Shown here: positions 1 to 4,905 of the stretch, piece after piece
How positions within the stretch are numbered: position 1 is the stretch's first letter
How the letters are laid out: each line of letters starts with the position of its first letter
Assembly: GCA_948497845.1 (NCBI GenBank)
Contig: CAOOMX010000026.1
Location: forward strand, 8,173 to 20,103
Direction: 5' to 3'
Origin: an uncultured Bacilli bacterium
Lineage (GTDB): Bacteria > Bacillota_I > Bacilli_A > RF39 > UBA660
DNA length: 11,931 bases
Position numbers and translations under genes: made by a program
Notes under the pieces: model-generated
Databases searched by the model: none
What the model was told of the DNA's origin: nothing
What the model saw: the letters and a program-made list of their open reading frames with translations, nothing else

Positions 1-10
1 AAAGGAAAAA

Positions 11-190
11 ATGGAAGAATTTTTCGTAATTTACGGTATTAATGATAATATTGTTGCTTTATGCGAAAATTTAATTGAATTAAGTTTATTTGTTAATAGA
101 CCTGTTCGCGAACTTAGGTATAGATTTAAAAAGAAAAACACTTTTCAAATTCAAATACCAAAAATATTAAATATTTATAAATATAGATGA
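11..190 (+). CDS. Small hypothetical phage protein (59 aa)
   Basis: A short ORF, ATG to TGA, with AAAGGA at bases 1-6 as a well-placed ribosome binding site. The product begins MEEFFVIYGINDN and contains an LCENLIELSLFVN stretch followed by a basic tail. The pattern of a short strand (FVIYGINDNIVAL), then a helix that looks like the first half of a helix-turn-helix, then a basic segment, resembles small phage and mobile-element regulatory peptides of low-GC bacteria, but I cannot name a family. It ends inside a Rho-independent terminator, so it is the last gene of a transcript that begins before the window. Its position upstream of the coat genes suggests an early regulatory or replication-linked role, which is inference. 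Confidence 0.6.
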   Translation: MEEFFVIYGINDNIVALCENLIELSLFVNRPVRELRYRFKKKNTFQIQIPKILNIYKYR

Positions 191-211
191 GGTGTCGTAC
201 CTCATTTTTTT
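187..211 (+). terminator. Rho-independent terminator after the first small gene
   Basis: ATGAGGT (187-193) pairs perfectly with ACCTCAT (199-205) around a GTCGT loop and runs directly into seven T. The stem overlaps the TGA stop of the preceding small gene, so it separates that transcript from the coat-gene region. Confidence 0.8.
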
Positions 212-250
212 GTATGTTATTCTTAAAACATAGAGAGGAGTATTAAAAAA

Positions 251-409
251 ATGAAAGTAGATGCTTATGTGGTAGAAAGAATTTCGAAAAAAGGTAGTCC
301 ATATGTTGCCGTAGAAGTCTTTCTAACAAAAGATTATAAAAAGCTTTGCTTCTTAACACAAGCTGAATATCAGTTATATAAGCTTGAACAAGAAAAAGCA
401 AGTAAATAA
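251..409 (+). CDS. Small hypothetical phage protein (52 aa), possible DNA-binding protein
   Basis: ATG preceded by GAGGAG (235-240) with about ten bases of spacing; ends in TAA. The product MKVDAYVVERISKKG... has no membrane segment. It alternates beta-type segments (AYVVERIS, PYVAVEVFLT, KKLCFLT) with basic residues and ends in a charged helix (AEYQLYKLEQEKASK). In filamentous phages the non-structural gene beside the coat cluster is often the ssDNA-binding protein (gpV role), and a short, basic, strand-rich protein would suit that, but this is a positional guess. It lies alone between the upstream terminator and the major coat gene. Confidence 0.6.
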   Translation: MKVDAYVVERISKKGSPYVAVEVFLTKDYKKLCFLTQAEYQLYKLEQEKASK

Positions 410-421
410 GTTTTGTTAGCA

Positions 422-449
422 ACTAAAGTAAATTCACCTCCGCTTTAGT
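422..449 (+). repeat. Hairpin with CACCTCC loop upstream of the coat gene
   Basis: ACTAAAG (422-428) pairs with CTTTAGT (443-449). The 14-base loop contains CACCTCC (435-441), complementary to Shine-Dalgarno type sequence, including the AAGGAG of the coat gene at 501-506. No T-run follows, so it is not a classical terminator. It could be a leader structure that modulates coat translation, which is speculative. Confidence 0.4.
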
Positions 450-515
450 AAAACGCGATAGCCATTAAGATGTTTGTGCTTGATCTTAAAATTCGTATGA
501 AAGGAGAAAAACAAC

Positions 516-743
516 TTGGGAGATACAACAACAAATACGAATGCATTTGACTTTTCTGCCGTTAAAAGTGGTATTGAGAGCGTTTTAGGCGTTTTCACTG
601 CTAACTTGACTGTAGCGAACATTGCTTCAGTTTTGGGAATTGTAGTTGTAGCTTGCTTAACCTTGTATTTATTTTACTGGGGTGCTCGAAAGGGTATTGC
701 AATGTTACAATCAGCATTCTCTGGTCATGGCTTTAGAGTCTAA
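516..743 (+). CDS. Major coat protein of a filamentous phage (pVIII-like)
   Basis: A 75-residue protein starting at TTG 516, chosen because AAGGAG (501-506) sits nine bases upstream and no in-frame ATG fits. It has the three-part layout of inovirus major coat proteins: a polar, mildly acidic, amphipathic N-terminus (residues 1-35), one membrane segment (about 36-55, rich in V, A, L and ending LYLFYWG), and a positively charged C-terminal end (GARKG then SGHGFRV) that would face the DNA in the virion. No cleavable signal peptide is evident, so it would insert directly in the membrane before assembly. A strong terminator follows at once, as after gene VIII in Ff phages, which would favour a short abundant transcript. 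The C-terminal GHGFRV recurs in two other small membrane proteins of the element. Confidence 0.8.
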   Translation: MGDTTTNTNAFDFSAVKSGIESVLGVFTANLTVANIASVLGIVVVACLTLYLFYWGARKGIAMLQSAFSGHGFRV

Positions 744-775
744 TAAGGGGCTAGAAATAGCCTCTTATATTTTAT
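743..775 (+). terminator. Terminator directly after the major coat gene
   Basis: ATAAGGGGCTA (743-753) pairs with TAGCCTCTTAT (758-768), eleven base pairs with one G-T, around a GAAA tetraloop, followed by ATTTTAT. It overlaps the coat stop codon. Partial read-through would set a high ratio of major coat to the downstream minor proteins. Confidence 0.85.
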
Positions 776-795
776 AAAAACGAAAGGAAGGTTTT

Positions 796-909
796 ATGGA
801 ATTTATATTAAGTTTTATTTTATCATTTGTAATATTTAAGTTTTTAAATGTCGCATGGTATAAAATAGCAAATTTTTTTAAAAAGTTATTTAAGAGGAGT
901 GATGGTTGA
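796..909 (+). CDS. Tiny membrane protein, minor coat candidate (37 aa)
   Basis: ATG 796 follows GAAAGGAAGG. The product MEFILSFILSFVIFKFLN... is one hydrophobic helix (residues 2-18) followed by a strongly basic end (KIANFFKKLFKRSDG). Size, single N-terminal membrane helix and basic tail are like the pVII/pIX cap proteins of filamentous phages. Its TGA stop shares a base with the ATG of the next gene (TGATG), so translation is coupled. I do not recognise a specific family. Confidence 0.65.
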   Translation: MEFILSFILSFVIFKFLNVAWYKIANFFKKLFKRSDG

Positions 910-1070
910 TGGATTTAACAGAAGTTTATTTTGAGATGATGACGTTTATTAGACCTGTGCTTATTATAAGCGGTATGGTTTCATTAACTTTAGCTATGAT
1001 TGTGATGTTAGTTAATATGTTAATAAATGCTTTTTGTGGTAATGGTTTTAGAATTGGAGGTGTTAGATAG
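909..1070 (+). CDS. Small membrane protein with GNGFRI motif (53 aa)
   Basis: Starts at ATG 909, overlapping the previous stop by one base, with GAGGAG at 894-899. It has a short N-terminal region (MDLTEVYFEMM), one long hydrophobic helix (about residues 14-41, rich in M, L, I, V) and the C-terminus GNGFRIGGVR. That end matches GHGFRV of the major coat protein and WHGFRV of the 4065 gene, so this may be a coat paralogue or a minor capsid protein with a shared DNA-facing or packing motif. Its TAG stop shares its last base with the GTG start of the next gene. Confidence 0.7.
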   Translation: MDLTEVYFEMMTFIRPVLIISGMVSLTLAMIVMLVNMLINAFCGNGFRIGGVR

Positions 1071-1234
1071 TGGTTATAGTTAAGATTATTGTTATTTTAT
1101 TCTTATTATATGGTCTTTTTCGTTTTTGGAAATCGGCTTTAGAAGAGCATGAGAGTTTAATGAAATTAAATAAAGCTAAAGAAGAATTTTACGAAACTAT
1201 GAAGGAGTATTATAAAAGTGATTTGGTTAGATAA
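1070..1234 (+). CDS. Small N-terminally anchored membrane protein (54 aa)
   Basis: GTG start at 1070, one base overlap with the upstream TAG, with GGAGG at 1056-1060. A hydrophobic helix (VIVKIIVILFLLYGLF, residues 2-17) is followed by a charged, probably helical cytoplasmic segment (WKSALEEHESLMKLNKAKEE...). No family recognised. It may be a minor virion or assembly protein, given its place in the morphogenesis chain between coat and assembly ATPase. Confidence 0.65.
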   Translation: MVIVKIIVILFLLYGLFRFWKSALEEHESLMKLNKAKEEFYETMKEYYKSDLVR

Positions 1235-1373
1235 AAAATGGTTATTAAAAGCAATGAGTTTACGAAATAATATAGATTTTAATAATTTTACTAAGTATGA
1301 ATTAGTACAAATATTAAATTATTTAAGATTAACATTTTTGTTTGATGAGGTATTAGATGATGAAGAAATATAA
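1218..1373 (+). CDS. Small hypothetical protein (51 aa) in the morphogenesis chain
   Basis: GTG 1218 lies inside the end of the previous gene (17-base overlap), with GGAG at 1204-1207 ten bases upstream. The product MIWLDKKWLLKAMSLRNN... has no membrane segment and contains a NNFTKYELVQILNYLRLTF stretch that looks helical, with an acidic end (FDEVLDDEEI). It overlaps the next gene by 17 bases. Reading depends on the GTG start. The ribosome binding site and the tight packing support it, but it remains an unrecognised small protein. Confidence 0.5.
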   Translation: MIWLDKKWLLKAMSLRNNIDFNNFTKYELVQILNYLRLTFLFDEVLDDEEI

Positions 1374-1503
1374 TGTAAGTTTAGTTAAAAATGGACAATT
1401 GGTTTTGAGTTTTATCACATATGATAAAAAAGTAGAAAATGGTTTATTAAAACAATTTAAGAAATTAAAACGTCATTTTCGTATTGATGAGGTGCAAAAA
1501 TGA
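1357..1503 (+). CDS. Small basic hypothetical protein (48 aa)
   Basis: Two adjacent ATG codons (1357 and 1360) follow GAGG at 1347-1350. The second has the more usual spacing, so the protein may be 47 residues. MMKKYNVSLVKNGQLVLSF... has two short strand-like segments then a very basic stretch (LLKQFKKLKRHFRIDEVQK). It is soluble and may bind nucleic acid or the acidic face of a partner, which is inference. The stop overlaps the following ATG as ATGA. Confidence 0.55.
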   Translation: MMKKYNVSLVKNGQLVLSFITYDKKVENGLLKQFKKLKRHFRIDEVQK

Positions 1504-1721
1504 GCGATAATGCTAAAGAAGTATTACTGGTACTTATTATTATGCTTAGTTTATTTTTATTATTTTTTTCTTTTGCTACTGCACCACTTTTAGAAGATTA
1601 CTTTACAAAACGTGAAGAAATTTGCGTATCCTTTTATAAAGATAATGGTTATGTGTTAGATAAATGTAGTAAATATACCGAAAAATTGGAGGCTTTAGAA
1701 ATTGAGACGCAAGGACATTAA
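1500..1721 (+). CDS. Single-pass membrane protein with two-cysteine extracytoplasmic domain (73 aa)
   Basis: ATG 1500 overlaps the preceding TGA (ATGA). After a short N-terminus (MSDNAKE) there is a hydrophobic helix (residues 8-28, LLVLIIMLSLFLLFFSFATA), then a polar segment with two cysteines (EEICVSFYKDNGYVLDKC) that could form a disulfide outside the cell. It overlaps the assembly ATPase gene by 20 bases. Because that ATPase has no membrane segment here, this protein is a plausible membrane partner for it, in the way pI and pXI work together in Ff phages. The partnership is inference from position. Confidence 0.65.
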   Translation: MSDNAKEVLLVLIIMLSLFLLFFSFATAPLLEDYFTKREEICVSFYKDNGYVLDKCSKYTEKLEALEIETQGH

Positions 1722-2433
1722 AGGCGAAGTAAATTTACTCGGATATCTAAAACATAGAAAATTATTAAAAGAGTTAAACAAAGGTAAATTTCCTTATCAC
1801 GGAGTGTATAGCTTTTGTGGAAAACAAGGAAGTGGTAAAACTTTAACGGGTGTTAGAATGATAAGCAATATATTGCTTGATTATCCAGATACATATTTAG
1901 TTACAAATGTTGATATAAATACAGATATACTAACTCACATACGTAAAGAAAATATAATAAAATTTACACGTTATTATCAATTATTTTTTAATTATAATAA
2001 GCCTGTTATTTTCTTTATAGATGAAGCTCACATTTTATTTAATAGTTTAGAGTCAAAAAACGCAGATGTAAATATGTTTCAAGTTATATCGCAAAATAGA
2101 AAACGTCAAAGAATTTTTATTCTTACTAGTCAAGTATTTAGTAGATTACAGCTCGTTATGCGTGAGCAAATAAATACAATAGTAGATTGTAAAACATATC
2201 TTAATTTTCTTACACATTGTGTTGTTTATCATGATTTTGAAAAACAAAAAGATGAGCTCGTAGGAAAGAAAGAGTTTGGAGCATTTTATACTCATAAAAA
2301 GATACATTACGATATGTATAACACATATCAAGTTATAGATTTTAGTAAAGATAGTCCGTTTTGGACGAATATAAAGGAGGATATAAAAGATGGATATTAT
2401 CAACAATATGAAAAATATATTGAAGAGAATTAG
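1702..2433 (+). CDS. zot: Zot/pI-family filamentous phage assembly ATPase
   Basis: 243 residues from TTG 1702, with GGAGG (1688-1692) nine bases upstream; the first ATG is much later. It shows a Walker A loop GKQGSGKT (residues 40-47), a Walker B stretch PVIFFIDEAH (about 101-110), and after it SQNRKRQRIFILTSQ, the arginine-rich third motif typical of Zot and of FtsK/HerA-like phage motors. Family members energise extrusion of ssDNA through the membrane while coat subunits are added. Unlike Ff pI and the cholera-phage Zot, it ends without a membrane helix or an outer domain, which fits a host lacking an outer membrane. Neighbours with signal peptides or membrane helices overlap both ends (20 and 44 bases), indicating coupled translation. 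Confidence 0.9.
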   Translation: MRRKDIKGEVNLLGYLKHRKLLKELNKGKFPYHGVYSFCGKQGSGKTLTGVRMISNILLDYPDTYLVTNVDINTDILTHIRKENIIKFTRYYQLFFNYNKPVIFFIDEAHILFNSLESKNADVNMFQVISQNRKRQRIFILTSQVFSRLQLVMREQINTIVDCKTYLNFLTHCVVYHDFEKQKDELVGKKEFGAFYTHKKIHYDMYNTYQVIDFSKDSPFWTNIKEDIKDGYYQQYEKYIEEN

Positions 2434-2902
2434 TTTTTGCCTAGTTGCAATTGTTTTTTGCGTGAGTGCCACGGAGGTGGCCCACGCAAAAACAATTTCG
2501 AATAATTTCACATATTTAGATAGTTCCAGATTAGATTTCTTCGAGAATATATTTCTTAGATCTAATTATACTTCCTATCTCTTAGCTACAGAAGTAACTA
2601 CAAGTGGTTATAGTAGTTATACTTATTACTATTATTGCTTAAGTAATGAACAGATAGATACTTCCAATGTTTTATCTACTACTTTAAATTGTGATGAAAT
2701 GTATCGTTATTATCGTAATACAAGTAATGATTATATTATAGAAAAAGTAAATGATAATGAGTTAAAGGTTAATAATTCAATATACTATGCTAATTCAGTA
2801 GAAACTAAAGGTTTACCCTTAAAGGCTTATCTTTTAGCTATTAATATTGGTATATTTTGTATTTTCTTAATTATTGTCCTATTTAAGTTATTTGGAGTGT
2901 AA
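2390..2902 (+). CDS. Secreted, C-terminally anchored minor virion protein candidate (170 aa)
   Basis: ATG 2390 lies within the end of the ATPase gene and has GGAGG at 2376-2380, nine bases away; ATG 2408 is an alternative with poorer spacing. A signal peptide is clear: basic NILKRIS, hydrophobic FCLVAIVFCVSA, and an AHA cleavage site near residue 33. The body is rich in S, T, Y and N with two cysteines (YYYCLS, TLNCDE), and the last 27 residues form a membrane anchor ending LIIVLFKLFGV. Exported plus C-terminal anchor is the layout of minor coat proteins that join the virion from the membrane, such as pIII. No sequence family recognised. Its signal-peptide codons contain a long, GC-rich hairpin. 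Confidence 0.75.
   Translation: MDIINNMKNILKRISFCLVAIVFCVSATEVAHAKTISNNFTYLDSSRLDFFENIFLRSNYTSYLLATEVTTSGYSSYTYYYYCLSNEQIDTSNVLSTTLNCDEMYRYYRNTSNDYIIEKVNDNELKVNNSIYYANSVETKGLPLKAYLLAINIGIFCIFLIIVLFKLFGV
2451..2495 (+). repeat. Long GC-rich hairpin inside the signal-peptide codons
   Basis: TTGTTTTTTGCGTG (2451-2464) pairs with CACGCAAAAACAA (2483-2495) with one T bulged. Inside it GCCAC (2468-2472) pairs with GTGGC (2477-2481) around GGAG. The whole forms one 45-base imperfect hairpin in a very AT-rich region. No T-run follows on either strand, so it is not a terminator. In a filamentous phage it would fold in the packaged single strand and is a candidate packaging or complementary-strand signal. 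Confidence 0.7.
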
Positions 2903-2904
2903 TT

Positions 2905-4062
2905 ATGAAGAAGATAGTATTTTTATTGATATGTTTATTTAGTTTTGGAATTGTATCTAAAGCTGAGCTTATTGGTAACGAAACTATGGCTGTGACTTTG
3001 GATGGATATACAATTCCAACTTATTATGGAATAGCTGGGAATTCAACTACAAGTGTAAGTTTTCGTTTTATGTTTGAAGATCCTGAGCAATTTTCTGCTA
3101 TTAATCCCCAATATGTAGTTCTTTCGATTTGTTCTGGTGCTCCAATGGATAATTGGTCCTTAACAAATACGAGCAAAAATTCTTCTTGGTTTGATGAGTT
3201 TTTTGACGTTTACGATACAAAGAAAAGATGTAAAATGGGAAATGATGGTACTGGTACTTTGATGTATGCCCAATTTCATATTGGAAAATGGTCTATACAA
3301 GATGGCTTAGGTGTTGTTGTTGCTTCACGTTTACATATGACAAATCCTTATTCTTATCCAGTCCGATATGATTTTAATAATGTTTATTTAAGCACTGATG
3401 ATTATTTGGCTACATTAACCATTAATCAAGGTGTGGAAAACGCAATTGAAGATACCAATCAAAAATTAGATGAAGCTGAAAAGACGAGAAAAGGTATTCT
3501 TGGTACTCTTCAAAGCGTTTTTAGTAAGATAGCTGATTTGCCTAGTCTTATTTGGAATGCTATTAAAGGTGGATTCGAGGCTATTACGAGTGGATTAACT
3601 GCAGTAGGTAATTTGATTAAGACGGCTCTTGAAACACTAGGTAACTTCTTAATTGAGGGCATTAAAGGTTTATTTGTACCTACCGATGAGCAATTATATG
3701 AGATTATTCAGGACGCTAGCAATTTATCCGAAAACTTTGGTTTTGTTGGAGAGTCTGTTGCATTCTTTATAAATATATTTACTGCCCTGCTTGGTATTGT
3801 AAATGCAAATGGTTGTATTGAATTACCAGAATTTACTATTGGTGCTACTACGTTATTTGATAGTTTTACTTTTTGGAATGCACAGAATGTTTGTCTAGCT
3901 GATAACGCTATTTTGAGTGCTAATATCAATACTATTCGTACTGTTACTAGTATTGCGTTAGTTTGTTTATTCTTGAATTTTGCTTCAAGACAATTCTTTA
4001 GCATTTTATCTAAAAAGGATAGTAATGATACATCTATTTATGCTACGGAAGTGGGTGATTAG
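2905..4062 (+). CDS. Minor virion/adsorption protein (pIII-like) with C-terminal membrane helices (385 aa)
   Basis: ATG 2905, three bases after the previous stop, with GGAGTG ahead. A signal peptide (MKKIVFLLICLFSFGIVSKA, cleavage near residue 20) is followed by a strand-rich globular region (about 21-175) with two cysteines at C76 and C109. An amphipathic helical stretch comes next (about 176-260; DTNQKLDEAEKTRKG, then repeated hydrophobic/Gly segments), then KGLFVPTDEQ, a hydrophobic segment around 281-300 and a membrane helix around 343-364. It ends in a short charged tail. An N-terminal receptor-type domain plus membrane-anchored C-terminus, placed between the assembly ATPase and a pVI-like gene, fits the adsorption cap protein of an inovirus. 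The amphipathic region resembles parts of minor tail proteins of Bacillota phages, so a general phage surface protein is the alternative. Confidence 0.75.
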   Translation: MKKIVFLLICLFSFGIVSKAELIGNETMAVTLDGYTIPTYYGIAGNSTTSVSFRFMFEDPEQFSAINPQYVVLSICSGAPMDNWSLTNTSKNSSWFDEFFDVYDTKKRCKMGNDGTGTLMYAQFHIGKWSIQDGLGVVVASRLHMTNPYSYPVRYDFNNVYLSTDDYLATLTINQGVENAIEDTNQKLDEAEKTRKGILGTLQSVFSKIADLPSLIWNAIKGGFEAITSGLTAVGNLIKTALETLGNFLIEGIKGLFVPTDEQLYEIIQDASNLSENFGFVGESVAFFINIFTALLGIVNANGCIELPEFTIGATTLFDSFTFWNAQNVCLADNAILSANINTIRTVTSIALVCLFLNFASRQFFSILSKKDSNDTSIYATEVGD

Positions 4063-4064
4063 TT

Positions 4065-4334
4065 TTGATTATATATTTATTATTAAAAGCTATAATGACT
4101 ATTCTAGGTGTTATTGCTAATATTCTAGGTGGTTTAATTCCGTCTTTTCCTGGTGCGATTTCGTCCGTGCTTACTTCAATTTCTACTATGATCCAGGGTG
4201 GAATTTCGTTCTTAAGTTATTTCTTTTATGTACCCGTTATTGTTGCCTTAATTAGCCTTGTTATTTCTTGGCATGGCTTTCGTGTTATGAAAGATGCATT
4301 AATGAAAGTAATTGGTCATTTTTTAGGTAACTAG
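4065..4334 (+). CDS. Two-segment membrane protein, pVI-like minor coat (89 aa)
   Basis: Starts at TTG 4065, two bases after the previous stop. The ribosome binding site is weak (GGGTGAT), so translation is probably coupled to the gene upstream. It has two hydrophobic segments (about residues 3-30, LLLKAIMTILGVIANILGG, and 53-68, FYVPVIVALISLVISW) with a Ser/Gly-rich middle. After the second comes WHGFRVMKDALMKVIGHF, a basic amphipathic end that repeats the GHGFRV motif of the major coat protein. Position after the adsorption gene and overall size match pVI and the DUF2523-like inner-membrane minor coat proteins. It is the last gene before the non-coding origin region. Confidence 0.75.
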   Translation: MIIYLLLKAIMTILGVIANILGGLIPSFPGAISSVLTSISTMIQGGISFLSYFFYVPVIVALISLVISWHGFRVMKDALMKVIGHFLGN

Positions 4335-4342
4335 TAATTTAT

Positions 4343-4379
4343 TTTTATGCCGAGAAAACTTTTCGCAATGGGCATAAAA
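4343..4379 (+). repeat. Hairpin after the virion operon, possible terminator
   Basis: TTTTATGCC (4343-4351) pairs with GGCATAAAA (4371-4379), nine base pairs, and the loop contains a smaller repeat (CGAGAAAAC against TTTTCG). No T-run follows on the plus strand. It lies nine bases after the last virion gene. Its right arm is shared with the larger structure at 4365-4485, so the two folds exclude one another. Confidence 0.65.
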
Positions 4380-4485
4380 GTGATAGGCTTTCAGCCAAAA
4401 CGACTATGAGACTTCTTGCTTCTCCTTCCTCGTGAATAGTCCCGTTTTGCAAAGTCGTTAAATCATTTTTATGGGGTCCCATTGC
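4365..4485 (+). repeat. 121-base branched inverted-repeat structure (single-strand origin or packaging signal candidate)
   Basis: GCAATGGG (4365-4372) pairs with CCCATTGC (4478-4485). The adjoining CATAAAAGTGAT (4373-4384) pairs with ATCATTTTTATG (4462-4473) with one G-T, leaving GGGT bulged. Inside this 20-base-pair stem sit a GGCT-TTC-AGCC hairpin (4386-4396) and a second arm in which AAAACG and ACTAT (4397-4407) pair with ATAGT and CGTTTT (4436-4448). That arm is topped by a pyrimidine-rich loop (4411-4432). The region codes for nothing and lies between the virion genes and the replication origin. Filamentous phages and rolling-circle plasmids carry such folded elements there as packaging signal and single-strand origin. 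Confidence 0.75.
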
Positions 4486-4495
4486 AAAAAGGAAA

Positions 4496-4526
4496 TTGGA
4501 ATAAATTAAATTACGTAATTTATAAA
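4496..4526 (+). promoter_or_regulatory. Possible rep promoter with 16-base palindrome
   Basis: TTGGAA (4496-4501) and TATAAA (4521-4526) are spaced 19 bases apart, long for a promoter. The spacer contains the perfect palindrome TAAATTACGTAATTTA (4507-4522), a shape expected for a dimeric repressor. It lies just upstream of the nicking hairpin and the replication genes. The palindrome is certain; the promoter reading is weak. Confidence 0.4.
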
Positions 4527-4550
4527 AAAATTTTTAAGGGGATTAGGTTC

Positions 4551-4597
4551 CCATAATTGCTTACTACGACTAAAAGCAATTATGGTGTCAGGTGTCA
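4551..4597 (+). other. Double-strand origin of pMV158 type: nick hairpin plus direct repeats
   Basis: CCATAATTGC (4551-4560) and GCAATTATGG (4576-4585) form a perfect ten-base-pair hairpin. Its 15-base loop contains TACTACGAC (4562-4570), the conserved nick sequence of pMV158/pE194-family plasmids, which RepB cleaves as TACTACG/AC; here that is between 4568 and 4569. Immediately downstream are two tandem GGTGTCA copies (4584-4590 and 4591-4597), in the place where the Rep-binding direct repeats of that family lie. AGTCGT at 4599-4604 is also an inverted copy of ACGACT in the loop. The matching RepB-type gene starts about 300 bases downstream. Confidence 0.85.
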
Positions 4598-4621
4598 AAG
4601 TCGTAAGGGAAGGTGTATTTT

Positions 4622-4903
4622 ATGAAATTAAATGAAATATATATAAATAATGAAGATTTATTTTTTGCTACTTTGCGAAAATATCCATTTGAAAGTTCTG
4701 ATAGTGGTTCTGTTTTTTATTCAAATGAAGATTGTTCTTCTAATATTAGAATTTGGCATTTCGGTGCTATTACTATTATTAACCCTAATATGCATATTAG
4801 AAAATTGCTACAAAAACTTATAAAGGATAATATTATAATTTTAGATTGTCCTTTGGAAGAGTTTTTGGATAATCTACCAAATATTTGTGATAACCGGAGT
4901 TAA
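4622..4903 (+). CDS. Hypothetical protein encoded between origin and rep (93 aa)
   Basis: ATG 4622 is preferred over GTG 4613 because AAGGGAAGG (4605-4613) is correctly spaced for it. The product MKLNEIYINNEDLFFATLRKYPF... is soluble, with a likely alpha/beta fold (DSGSVFYSNED, SNIRIWHFGAITIINPN, then helices RKLLQKLIKDNI and PLEEFLDNL). No family recognised. It begins about 25 bases after the origin repeats and ends two bases before rep, so it is co-transcribed with it. pMV158-type replicons have a small copy-control gene (CopG) in this place, but no ribbon-helix-helix pattern is visible. A copy-control or Rep-accessory role is inference from position. Confidence 0.7.
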   Translation: MKLNEIYINNEDLFFATLRKYPFESSDSGSVFYSNEDCSSNIRIWHFGAITIINPNMHIRKLLQKLIKDNIIILDCPLEEFLDNLPNICDNRS

Positions 4904-4905
4904 TT

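Noticed and set aside
434..622. Minus-strand open frame over the coat gene start
   Set aside because: It lies opposite the leader and the strongly supported coat gene, with no binding site or recognisable protein features.
2451..2495. Hairpin as Rho-independent terminator
   Set aside because: No T-run follows the stem on either strand and it sits within codons of a gene with a convincing signal peptide.
2146..2511. Minus-strand open frame of 121 codons rich in I, L, F
   Set aside because: It lies opposite the ATPase gene and the signal-peptide gene. Its composition is what AT-rich antisense gives.
3708..4004. Minus-strand frame over the adsorption gene
   Set aside because: Shadow of the plus-strand gene; no start signal.
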